Positions 8,915-16,498 of a stretch of DNA of 35,234 bases are shown here, piece after piece. The translations under genes were made by a program, and so were the position numbers. The first letter of the stretch is position 1, and every line of letters starts with the position of its first letter. The notes under the pieces were generated by a model. That model did not search any database, had not been told where the DNA came from, and worked only from the letters and a program-made list of their open reading frames with translations. Origin of the DNA: JBKPNX01 sp046732855 (lineage in GTDB: Bacteria > Pseudomonadota > Alphaproteobacteria > Geminicoccales > Geminicoccaceae); NCBI GenBank assembly GCA_046732855.1, contig JBKPNX010000233.1, positions 1-35,234 of the forward strand. Direction: 5' to 3'.

Positions 8915-9511
8915 ATGGCCGATGCCCAAAGCCCGACCCTCAGCTTCGTCGATGCCCTCTGGCCCGCATCTGGTGCCGGTCGCATCGTGCGCGCCGTCCT
9001 GCTGGCCCTCCTGGGCAGTGTGCTGCTGACGCTTTCCGCCAAGCTCAAGGTGCCGTTCTACCCGGTGCCGATGACCATGCAGCCGTTCGCTGTGCTGCTG
9101 ATCGGTCTGGCCTTTGGCGCCCGCCTCGGGCTGGCGACGGTCGCCCTGTATCTGGCCGAGGGTGCTCTGGGCCTGCCGGTGTTTGCGGGCACGCCCGAAC
9201 GGGGCATCGGGCTCGCCTACATGCTCGGGCCAACGGGCGGCTATCTGCTGGGCTACCCCCTCGCCGTCGCGGTCACCGGCTGGATCGCGGAGCGCCGGCG
9301 CGACGCGGCGGGTTTGGCCTTAGCGGTGGCCGCGGGTTACCTCGGCATCTACGTCCCGGGGTTGCTGTGGTTGGCCAAATTCGTGGGCTTCGAGGCCGTG
9401 CTTGGCGTCGGGCTGATGCCGTTCGTATGGGGCGACCTGCTCAAGGCCGCCTTGGCGTGGGCGCTGGCGCTGGGCGGCGCCGCGATGATGCGCCGCCGGC
9501 TCGGCGTCTGA
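8915..9511 (+). CDS. bioY: Biotin transporter BioY (ECF S-component)
   Basis: A small integral membrane protein of 198 residues that binds biotin and imports it, alone or with an ECF energising module. Family motifs are KVPFYPVPMTMQPFAVLLIG (about 46-65), ALYLAEGALGLPVFAG and GPTGGYLLGYPLA, in a largely hydrophobic protein with about six membrane segments. ATG 8915 is preceded by GGGAG. tsaC starts 11 bp downstream. No bioM/bioN or biotin synthesis genes lie in the window, so it may act alone or with an ECF module elsewhere. Confidence 0.95.
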   Translation: MADAQSPTLSFVDALWPASGAGRIVRAVLLALLGSVLLTLSAKLKVPFYPVPMTMQPFAVLLIGLAFGARLGLATVALYLAEGALGLPVFAGTPERGIGLAYMLGPTGGYLLGYPLAVAVTGWIAERRRDAAGLALAVAAGYLGIYVPGLLWLAKFVGFEAVLGVGLMPFVWGDLLKAALAWALALGGAAMMRRRLGV

Positions 9512-9522
9512 CGCAGAAGGCG

Positions 9523-10548
9523 GTGGTCAAGCGGCTCGGGACCAGCGCGGGCGACATCCAGCAGGCGGCGCAGGCGCTGCGCGCCGGCGGGTTGGTCGCC
9601 TTCCCCACCGAGACCGTCTATGGCCTGGGCGCCATCGCAACCAACGATCGCGCGGTCGCCGCGATCTTTGCGGCCAAGGCACGGCCCCGCTTCAATCCGC
9701 TGATAGTGCACGTTATCGATGCCAGCGCGGCGCGGGCGCTGACGCACTGGAATACCATGGCGGACCGGCTCGCCGGCCGCTTCTGGCCCGGCGCGCTCAG
9801 CCTGGTCCTGCCCCGGGCCGAAGGCTGCCCGCTGTCGCTGCTGGTGAGCGCTGGGGGCGACACGGTGGCGCTGCGCGCCCCGGCGCACCCGGCAGCGCAG
9901 GCCCTTCTCGCTGCAACCGTTCTGCCCGTGGCAGCGCCGAGCGCCAATCCCGCCGGACAGCTCAGCCCGACCACCGCCGATCATGTCGCGGCGGGCCTGG
10001 GCGACAGGGTCGATCTCATCGTCGACGGCGGGCCCTGTCAGATCGGCGTGGAATCAACCGTGCTGGACGTTAGCTGCACTCCGCCGCGCCTGCTCCGCCC
10101 CGGCGGCATCACCCGCGTCGCGATCGAGACGGTGATCGGCCCAATTGCCGGTCCCGCACCGTCGGGCCCTGCGCGCCCGCGACGCTCGCCGGGGCAGCTG
10201 GACAGCCACTATGCGCCCACGCGCCCGCTCCGGCTCGATGCTGACGCCGTCGACGGGGAAGAGGCCCTGCTCGCGTTCGGACCGCACCCGCTTCGAGGCG
10301 CGGCGAAGACGCTGAACCTCAGTCCGCGCGGCGATCTCGAGGAGGCCGCGGCCAATCTGTTCGCCATGCTGCGCGCGCTCGATCGTCCCGAGTACCGGGC
10401 GATTGCCGTCATGCCCGTGCCGGACGATGGTTTGGGCGAGGCAATTTGCGACCGGCTGCGTCGGGCGGCGCCGAGATCCAAGGATGCGCAGCGCGCGCCC
10501 GACCGGCGCCAGGCCTTCTCTCTTTTCAGGCGGAATTGTGCAGAATGA
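9523..10548 (+). CDS. L-threonylcarbamoyladenylate synthase (Sua5/YwlC long form)
   Basis: This enzyme makes threonylcarbamoyl-AMP from Thr, bicarbonate and ATP for the t6A37 modification of ANN-decoding tRNAs. The YrdC-like core includes GGLVAFPTETVYGLGA, KARPRFNPLIVHV, FWPGALSLVLPR and SANPAGQLSPTTADHV. The hinge LDSHYAPTRPL leads into a C-terminal Sua5 domain, so it is the two-domain Sua5 type of 341 residues, not the short TsaC. The open frame runs back through bioY in another frame, but that part is not coding. GTG 9523, just after AGAAGG and 11 bp after the bioY stop, is the best start, although its spacing from AGAAGG is short. Translational coupling with bioY is likely. Confidence 0.92.
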   Translation: MVKRLGTSAGDIQQAAQALRAGGLVAFPTETVYGLGAIATNDRAVAAIFAAKARPRFNPLIVHVIDASAARALTHWNTMADRLAGRFWPGALSLVLPRAEGCPLSLLVSAGGDTVALRAPAHPAAQALLAATVLPVAAPSANPAGQLSPTTADHVAAGLGDRVDLIVDGGPCQIGVESTVLDVSCTPPRLLRPGGITRVAIETVIGPIAGPAPSGPARPRRSPGQLDSHYAPTRPLRLDADAVDGEEALLAFGPHPLRGAAKTLNLSPRGDLEEAAANLFAMLRALDRPEYRAIAVMPVPDDGLGEAICDRLRRAAPRSKDAQRAPDRRQAFSLFRRNCAE

Positions 10549-10559
10549 GGTGAGCGAAA

Positions 10560-10589
10560 TTGGTTTGATTCCAGGCTATCCGCTAGTAT
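10560..10589 (+). promoter_or_regulatory. Putative promoter upstream of DUF2628 gene
   Basis: TTGGTT (10560-10565) and TAGTAT (10584-10589) are 18 bp apart, in an AT-richer patch between the tsaC stop and the DUF2628 gene. A start near 10596 would leave a leader of about 100 nt. Weak consensus match only. Confidence 0.4.
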
Positions 10590-10696
10590 CTTGGGCACGC
10601 AGCCTCGACCCGGTGGCCCCGGCCTGGGCGCCGCCGTTGTAGGCGCCGTGCTCCGGCCGCTCGTCCGGCCGAACTGGACAGGAAGGACGAAGGCTC

Positions 10697-11341
10697 TTGC
10701 TCCAAGCCACCTCTCGTGAACGAGAGTCCGCTTCCGATCTCGAGGCCCTGCGTTCGAGCCTGCGTGCTTTCGCGCGGCTGCGGCAGTCGGCCGACGCGGG
10801 TGGTGAGAGCAGCTCATCCGGACTGCTGGTCGAGCAGGACGCCGCCGTGCCTGCGCCGCTGCCGCTCGACCTGATCAAGACGTTCGTCGGGCCTAACGGC
10901 ACCTACTACGACGAGACCTGGCGGCGGATGGAGTGGCGCGGGGCGCAGCGGAGCTGGAATTGGGCCGCGGCGCTGAGCCTTGGAGGCTGGTTGGCGTACC
11001 GACGCCTGTACGACCATGCCGCGTTGCATGCGGTGTGGCTGATTCTCCTGATTCTGGTGGCGCTGAGCGGAACCCCCATCAGACTTTTGCTGATGATCCA
11101 GGTCATCGTCGCTGTGCTGCTCGGGGTGTACGGCAACGCTCTGTATCGACGGCGGTTTCGTCAGGCGGCGGAGGCCGCCGGGCAGCACGATGGCGGTTAC
11201 ACGGCGCAGCTGGCCGTGCTGGTCGCGGCCGGCGGCACGAACCATCGCGCGGTCGCCGTAATGGTCGTGGCCATAGCGGCGGTGAGCATGGCCCTGGTCG
11301 CCTTTCGCCAGTCGATGGAAGCCATTCGGCTGACGTGGTAG
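10697..11341 (+). CDS. DUF2628 family membrane protein
   Basis: A 214-residue protein of unknown function. The diagnostic DUF2628 pattern is present: an N-terminal part with YYDETWRRMEW followed by SWNWAAALSLGGWLAYRRLY (86-105). Hydrophobic segments follow at about 112-125, 131-147 and 185-202. Residues 1-55 are polar, charged and probably flexible. The start is an unusual TTG at 10697 with AGGAAGG/GAAGG upstream; no ATG or GTG lies at a sensible place before the conserved domain. It has its own candidate promoter. Nothing nearby gives a functional clue beyond a desaturase gene about 200 bp downstream, which may share a membrane-related role. Confidence 0.85.
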   Translation: MLQATSRERESASDLEALRSSLRAFARLRQSADAGGESSSSGLLVEQDAAVPAPLPLDLIKTFVGPNGTYYDETWRRMEWRGAQRSWNWAAALSLGGWLAYRRLYDHAALHAVWLILLILVALSGTPIRLLLMIQVIVAVLLGVYGNALYRRRFRQAAEAAGQHDGGYTAQLAVLVAAGGTNHRAVAVMVVAIAAVSMALVAFRQSMEAIRLTW

Positions 11342-11542
11342 CCGCCGCACCGGAGACCGGCGGCCACGCCTGTTCGCTGCCGCGTCGCCCTTTCGGCGGT
11401 GGCGCTTTGGCGCAACAGCAGGTAGAGTAGCCCTCAAGGAGAGCGTGACCCCCTGGCCGGCTGATCGGGCCCACGGGTCCCATGACATCACAGAATGGCG
11501 AGCATGCAGGGTCGCGCCCAGCGCTGTCTTGGGGAGACTGGC

Positions 11543-12463
11543 GTGTCAACCTTGAGGCGAAACAGGGACTTGGAGCTGACCTGGCTGCAGCGCGCCGGGC
11601 CAACCTGGGCCGTCGCCGGACTGATCTACCTTGGCTGGGGACTGTTGACCTGGCACTACGCCGCACTGCCCTGGTGGCTCGTCCTGCCTCTCGGCGGCTA
11701 TCTGCTCGCCTGGCATGGCTCGCTGCAGCACGAAGCGGTGCACGGCCAGCTCGCGCCGCGGCGATGGTTGAACGACGCTATCGCGCTGGCCCCCCTCGGG
11801 CTGTGGCTGCCGTTCCCGATCTATCGAGCGACCCATCGCGCCCATCATGATTTCCAGATCCTGACCGAGCCGTGGCGCGACCCCGAGTCGTTCTACGTCG
11901 ACCAGGCGACCTGGCGGCGGCTGCGCCCACCGGTGCGAGCCGTCCTATGGGCCCACAACACCATGCTCGGCCGGCTGCTCCTCGGACCGGCCCTGGTCAT
12001 CGGCCAGTTCTACTGGGCCGAGTTCAGGCTCCTGCAGTGGGGCGATCGGCGCAATTTCGGCATCTGGGCATGGCACGTGCCGCTCGCCTCCTTCGTGCTG
12101 TTCTGGGTCAGCGGCGTGTGCGCCATACCTGTGATCGCGTACCTCGCGCTGTTCGTGCTGCCCGGAACCAGCCTCACCCTGGTGCGCTCGTTTGCCGAGC
12201 ACAAGGCAGCCAACACGCCGCTGGAGCGCACCGCCATAATAGAAGCAGGCGCGCCGATCGCGCTCCTGTTCCTCAACAACAACCTGCACTTCGCTCACCA
12301 CAAGCGGCCCGATCTGCCGTGGCACGCACTGCCCGCCTACTATCGGACGCATCGGGATCAACTGCTCGACGAGAACGGCGGGCTGCATTACGGCGGCTAT
12401 CGCGAGATCCTGCGCCGGTACCTGCTGCGCCCGGTCGATGCGCCGGCGCATCCGAGCCACTGA
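11543..12463 (+). CDS. Membrane fatty acid desaturase
   Basis: A di-iron membrane desaturase or hydroxylase of about 306 residues that would introduce a double bond or hydroxyl group into a lipid or carotenoid-like substrate. Three histidine boxes are clear: HGSLQHEAVH (58-67), HRAHHDF (97-103) and HFAHHKRPDLPWHALP (from 249). Four or more hydrophobic segments surround them. GTG 11543 is preferred because GGGGAG lies 6 bp upstream; an in-frame ATG at 11495 would add 16 residues (MASMQGRAQRCLGETG) but lacks a ribosome-binding site. The substrate is not identifiable from sequence. Confidence 0.9.
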   Translation: MSTLRRNRDLELTWLQRAGPTWAVAGLIYLGWGLLTWHYAALPWWLVLPLGGYLLAWHGSLQHEAVHGQLAPRRWLNDAIALAPLGLWLPFPIYRATHRAHHDFQILTEPWRDPESFYVDQATWRRLRPPVRAVLWAHNTMLGRLLLGPALVIGQFYWAEFRLLQWGDRRNFGIWAWHVPLASFVLFWVSGVCAIPVIAYLALFVLPGTSLTLVRSFAEHKAANTPLERTAIIEAGAPIALLFLNNNLHFAHHKRPDLPWHALPAYYRTHRDQLLDENGGLHYGGYREILRRYLLRPVDAPAHPSH

Positions 12464-12604
12464 CCAAGCCTGCCCCCATCAGCTGCCCGACCATGCACGG
12501 CTCGGCGTCGCCGTCCGTTCAAGGCGTGGGGTGTTTGCATCGTTCGAGCGATAGAACCGGCCCCACAGGGCGACCCGGAGGGGCGCCGATTGCGACAAAG
12601 CCCC

Positions 12605-13507
12605 TCAAGTCGGGCGGCGCAGGGCGGCGCGGCGCTCGGCAATGTCGGCGGCCGTGCCGCGGAACGCGCCGACTGCCTCGATATTGATCGCGGCCGCAGC
12701 GGCCGCAAACTCGCCGCACTCCCGCAGATCGTCGGAGGTGAGCCGGCGCGTCATATAGGCGGCGAGAAAGGTGTCGCCGCAGCCGGTGGTGTCCACGCTG
12801 AGGCGTGGGGGTATGGCCTCGATCTGGAGCGCCGAGCACGGTCCGTAGATCGTGGCGCCGGCGCTGGCGTGGGTCACCAGGACTTCGCGCGCGCCGGCCG
12901 CGCGCACAGCGGCCACCGCAGCCGCGATGTCGCGGGAATTGGTGTAGGTCAGGATTTCGCCGTCGTCAGCTTTCAGCACGTCGACGTGCCGGAGGTAGTC
13001 CATACGCTCAACGGGCGCTTGCGCCCTCACCTCGCCGTCGATCACGACGCGGGTCAGGCCCTGCACGTCCATGCCGACCAGACCGCCGAGCTCAGCACAG
13101 CGAGCGATCACGGCCAGCTCGACGTCCGTCTCGGTCAGCGGTCCGATGTGCCAGATGCGGGCGCTCAGGTCCGGCAGCGCCGCGGCCGCGATGGTCCCGG
13201 CGCACGTATCGACCCGCTGGACGCGCAGGTCGAGATTGTGCGGCACCGGATATTCGTTGCGAAAGGTGGTCGTCACCTCGGTCGGCAGATTGAACACCGT
13301 AACGCCAGCATCGTTCAGCTCTCGCAGCAACGGCGCGTCGGGCGCGGCGACGAGGGTCACGACTGCCGCCCGCAGCCCGAGTCGCCGATAGACCATGGTC
13401 GAATAGTACGCCGCGCCGCCCGGGCTCGGCTTTAGCTCGACCCCGCCGATCGCATTGATGTCGCGCGCCACATGTCCGATGACGCACACATCAAAGCTCG
13501 CCGCCAT
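12605..13507 (-). CDS. PfkB-family carbohydrate/nucleoside kinase
   Basis: A ribokinase-fold sugar or nucleoside kinase of 300 residues. The N-terminal glycine pair lies in KPSPGGAAYYSTMVYRRLG (26-44) and the PfkB signature 2 is DTTGCGDTFLAAY (239-251), with catalytic base Asp245. The usual GAGD anion-hole motif here reads GCGD, a Cys for Ala change. The substrate is unknown: adenosine, ribose, a 2-keto sugar or an inositol-type compound are all possible. ATG 13507 starts right at the first strand (SFDVCVIGHVARD). It is divergent from the PuuE-like gene and convergent with the desaturase gene. Confidence 0.9.
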   Translation of the reverse strand: MAASFDVCVIGHVARDINAIGGVELKPSPGGAAYYSTMVYRRLGLRAAVVTLVAAPDAPLLRELNDAGVTVFNLPTEVTTTFRNEYPVPHNLDLRVQRVDTCAGTIAAAALPDLSARIWHIGPLTETDVELAVIARCAELGGLVGMDVQGLTRVVIDGEVRAQAPVERMDYLRHVDVLKADDGEILTYTNSRDIAAAVAAVRAAGAREVLVTHASAGATIYGPCSALQIEAIPPRLSVDTTGCGDTFLAAYMTRRLTSDDLRECGEFAAAAAAINIEAVGAFRGTAADIAERRAALRRPT

Positions 13508-13786
13508 CGCCGCTCAACCCCGCTGCCGCGCCCCGGTCGGCGACCGTCGCGCTCACTGGCCCGCAAAGCCGGCCACCCCGCCGCCATGGTGGCACGAACC
13601 GCCGACATGTTCACCCCCTGACCGCCGGTCGCGCCAGGGCGGCGGAAATCCTGCTGGGATGTGGCATCGGCGCTGCTGTCCGGCCCCGCAATCTGAAGCC
13701 AGATCAGTATTCGATGTTGAGCTCGGATCTGGAGGTCTGGCCGAAACCTGCTACGATCCCTTTGAGCGGCGGCAATCTGATCCGAG

Positions 13787-14704
13787 ATGTCCGAGCCCTA
13801 TCCGCGTGATGTGATCGGCTATGGCGGCGATCCGCCGCCGGCCGGTTGGCCGAACCGGGCCCGTCTGGCGCTGAGCTTCGTGCTCAACTACGAGGAAGGC
13901 GGCGAGGCTTCCGTGCTGCACGGGGACCCAGCGTCCGAGGTTTATCTGCACGAAGTCGTGGGCAACGCGCCGCGGCTGGGCGCCCGCGATCTCAACGTCG
14001 AATCGGTCTACGAGTACGGTGCCCGCGCCGGCTTCTGGCGAATCCTGCGCCTGTTCACAGAGCGCCGCCTCACCCTCACGGTCTACGCGGTCGGGATGGC
14101 GCTCGAGCGCAATCCGCAAGCGGGACGGGCGATGGTCGCGGCCGGATTCGAGGTGGCCAGTCACGGCTGGCGCTGGATCGACTACCACGATGTGCCGGAG
14201 GATGAGGAGCGAGCGCACGTGAAGCGGGCGATCGAGGTGATCGAGCGCGTGACGGGGCAGCGGCCCGTCGGTTGGTACACCGGCAGGGTGAGCCCGCGCA
14301 CCCGCAACCTGGTAGTCGAGGAAGGTGGCTTTCTCTACGATTCCGATTCGTACGCCGACGACCTGCCCTACTGGGTCGAGGTCCAGGGCAAATCTCATCT
14401 CGTGGTCCCCTACACTTTGGACAACAACGACATGAAATTCGCCGTTCACAATGGCTTCGACAACGGCAAGGCGTTCTTTCAGTATCTACGCGACGCGTTC
14501 GATGTGCTCTATGCGGAGGGGGTGCAGCGGCCGAAAATGATGTCGGTAGGCCTGCATTGCCGGCTCGTCGGTAGGCCTGGGCGCGCGGCCGGGCTGATTC
14601 GCTTCCTCGACTACGCGCGCAGCCACGAGCGGGTGTGGATCACGACACGCGCGGAGATCGCCCGCCACTGGCATCGGTACCATCCGCCGCGCGGACGGCC
14701 GTAA
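13787..14704 (+). CDS. puuE: PuuE-like allantoinase / polysaccharide deacetylase-fold hydrolase
   Basis: A 305-residue NodB-fold hydrolase matching the cofactor-independent allantoinase PuuE (TIGR03212 type), which opens allantoin to allantoate in urate degradation. Characteristic stretches are YPRDVIGYGGDPPPAGWP at the N-terminus, FVLNYEEGGE, SHGWRWIDYHDV, GWYTGRVSPRTR, FLYDSDSYADDLPYW and MSVGLHCRLVGRPGRA. ATG 13787 fits the family start. Usual partners (urate oxidase, OHCU decarboxylase, HIU hydrolase) are not adjacent. The neighbouring PfkB kinase is divergent. An alternative is a related deacetylase acting on another amide. Confidence 0.88.
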   Translation: MSEPYPRDVIGYGGDPPPAGWPNRARLALSFVLNYEEGGEASVLHGDPASEVYLHEVVGNAPRLGARDLNVESVYEYGARAGFWRILRLFTERRLTLTVYAVGMALERNPQAGRAMVAAGFEVASHGWRWIDYHDVPEDEERAHVKRAIEVIERVTGQRPVGWYTGRVSPRTRNLVVEEGGFLYDSDSYADDLPYWVEVQGKSHLVVPYTLDNNDMKFAVHNGFDNGKAFFQYLRDAFDVLYAEGVQRPKMMSVGLHCRLVGRPGRAAGLIRFLDYARSHERVWITTRAEIARHWHRYHPPRGRP

Positions 14705-14705
14705 G

Positions 14706-14744
14706 GTGCGCCGCCGGTTGAGCGGTGTTGGGCCGGCGCGCCAC
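14706..14744. terminator. GC-rich hairpin between convergent genes
   Basis: GTGCGCCGCCGG (14706-14717) and CCGGCGCGCCAC (14733-14744) pair over nine positions, interrupted by a 3x3 internal mismatch, with a 15-nt loop. The hairpin sits between the convergent PuuE-like gene and the unknown gene ending at 14771. There is no T-run, so at best it is a non-canonical or bidirectional terminator. Confidence 0.25.
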
Positions 14745-14770
14745 GGGCTCGGCCGCCCGAGGCTGAACCG

Positions 14771-15391
14771 TCACCAGCGGGGCGGGCCCGGATCGCCGGT
14801 CGGGCGCGGTGCGATCGTCTCGACGTCGGGGTCAAGATCCACCCCGGAGTATTCGAACTCGAAATAGTAGCGGTGCTGGTCGCGGAAGGTCCACAGTGCC
14901 GGCCCTAGCTGTGCGGCCGCGACATTGGCGTCACAGCTGCCCATGCGGACGCAGATCGCAAGGCGGCTCAGGAACCGATGCACGACTTCGATCTCGTCCT
15001 GTAGGCCGTAGTCCTCGATCATCTCGAGCACGAACATCTGATGTTCGCGCACGCTGTGGGCACGGGCGCGGCCGGCCAGCGTCGAAATGCGCGCGAGGAG
15101 CGCATCCTGCCGGGCCTGCTCGGTCCGCCATGCCGTGCGCAGCCGCGCCCACGCCTCGGCCACCGGCCCTGATCGAAACTCGTCGAGGAAACGGTTGGTC
15201 TCGGCGAGGCGCAGCTCCGCCCGGTACTCGGCATATCTGCCTGCCGTCCACAGTCCGGCGCACAACAGCGCGAGCACGCCGACAAGCGCGCTGAGCAGAG
15301 GCAGCAGCAGGGCGCCCCGGCCCCGCCGCGAGTCATCGGAAGCCGCTGTCGGCGTCGCGCGAAAGGTGCGCCAGATCAATGTCTGCAGCAT
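14771..15391 (-). CDS. Membrane-anchored protein of unknown function
   Basis: A 206-residue protein not assigned to a family. It has one membrane segment at about 27-49 (ALLLPLLSALVGVLALLCAGL), an Arg/Glu-rich helical, probably coiled-coil stretch at about 52-110, and a C-terminal domain containing HQMFVLEMIEDYGLQDEIEV, two cysteines in ICVRMGSCD and FRDQHRYYFEFEYSGVD. It resembles DUF4760-type membrane proteins in layout, but I cannot confirm this. ATG 15391 is preceded by GAGGGAC at good spacing. The frame continues upstream without protein-like content. It has no clear operon partner. Confidence 0.72.
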   Translation of the reverse strand: MLQTLIWRTFRATPTAASDDSRRGRGALLLPLLSALVGVLALLCAGLWTAGRYAEYRAELRLAETNRFLDEFRSGPVAEAWARLRTAWRTEQARQDALLARISTLAGRARAHSVREHQMFVLEMIEDYGLQDEIEVVHRFLSRLAICVRMGSCDANVAAAQLGPALWTFRDQHRYYFEFEYSGVDLDPDVETIAPRPTGDPGPPRW

Positions 15392-15873
15392 GCGTCGTCC
15401 CTCAGCCGCACCTACACGATGCGAGCGATCCGGCGCCCGGCGCCAAGTCGCGACCTCGCCCCGCCTTCTGGGCGATCGAAGTCGACGGCACGGCAGCCGA
15501 GCAGTCCCTTTTGGATTGGCGGGTCGGCATGATTGATGCTCCAGCTGCGGCCCGAACCGGGGGTCGGCCCAACCGGCACGATCCCGGCTTGCCATGCTTT
15601 CGAGCCTCATCCCGGTTAATTCCCGATTAACGCTGCCCGAATCCGCCTACACTGTCTGTGAACCACTTCACTGTAGGGAAGCGGATAGCACGGGGTGCGA
15701 TGTGGGTGTCCAATGCTCGGGCGGCGTTTCACTCGATGCTCACCCGATCGTGACTACGAGATCTGAGGCGAGCCGGCCGGGCGCTCTGCAGTGGCAGCAA
15801 GCGGAACCTAGTTTGAACCCCCGGACCCGCGCCCGCTTGCGTGCGCCATCATGGAGCCAAGCCGAGTAAGTGC
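15392..15873. other. Intergenic region with CRP-like site, upstream of the VanZ-like gene
   Basis: This 482 bp region between divergent genes holds no convincing coding frame. It contains an AT-rich inverted repeat GTTAAT-N5-ATTAAC (15615-15631), a possible -10 box TACACT (15648-15653) and a TGTGA-N6-TCACT site at 15657-15672. Together they suggest a regulated promoter reading toward the VanZ-like gene, with a leader of about 200 nt. Confidence 0.45.
15657..15672. promoter_or_regulatory. CRP-like inverted repeat
   Basis: TGTGA (15657-15661), six bases, then TCACT (15668-15672): a one-mismatch version of the CRP half-site pair TGTGA-N6-TCACA. It lies about 200 bp upstream of the VanZ-like gene and just downstream of a possible -10 box, a position that would suit repression. 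No CRP/FNR-type regulator gene is in the window. Confidence 0.4.
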
Positions 15874-16272
15874 ATGGAACATCTGCTGTTCGATCGAAGA
15901 GCCAAGCTCGTGTGCGCCGCGCTCTGGTCCGTGGCTTGGCTTGCGGCTACTGCGGCGCTTTTGCTGCCGCTTGATGTATCGACGCCGAACCGCTCCGATC
16001 TGATGGCGCACTTCACGCTGTTCGCTTCATTGGCATTCGGCGCGATCGGCTTCAGCCGGCGGGCGGGGCAACTGACCTGCTTGGCCGTGGCCACCATTGC
16101 GCTTGCCACGACGCTCGAATTCGCGCAAAAGCTCGTGCCATATCGAACCTTCGATCTGATCGACGCCCTCGCCAACGCTCTGGGCGCGTTCACCGGCTAC
16201 GCCGCCGCCCTGCTCGTCCTGTTCCTGGTGATCCGGCCGGCAGAGCTTCGCTGGAGCGGCGTGGCGACGTGA
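15874..16272 (+). CDS. VanZ-like family membrane protein
   Basis: A 132-residue protein with four predicted membrane segments. It carries both VanZ-like signatures: DLMAHFTLFASLAFGAIGF (42-60) and EFAQKLVPYRTFDLIDALAN (82-101). Its biochemical role is unknown; the family was named for a teicoplanin-resistance protein and often occurs in exopolysaccharide or exosortase loci. Here it precedes a Wzz-family gene by 226 bp, which supports a polysaccharide context. ATG 15874 is chosen over the in-frame GTG 15841, which adds a non-conserved tail; the ribosome-binding site is weak (GAGTAAG). Confidence 0.85.
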   Translation: MEHLLFDRRAKLVCAALWSVAWLAATAALLLPLDVSTPNRSDLMAHFTLFASLAFGAIGFSRRAGQLTCLAVATIALATTLEFAQKLVPYRTFDLIDALANALGAFTGYAAALLVLFLVIRPAELRWSGVAT

Positions 16273-16498
16273 CTACGGATTGCGCCGCCAACTCTTCAGC
16301 GACCGAGAGACAGGTCCTTTCCTGAACCCGTAGCTCGACGCGACGCCAACAGAAAGGTCGCGGCAGCCCCAGGGCGCCGGCACGACGCTGGTTGCAGTTC
16401 ACCCCGCATCCCCTTGACTTGCGCTCCGGCCGCACAGCTCTAGCTATTGATTCGGACGCTACGGCAGGACGAAACGCACTTGCGGCGGAGGGTAGACC

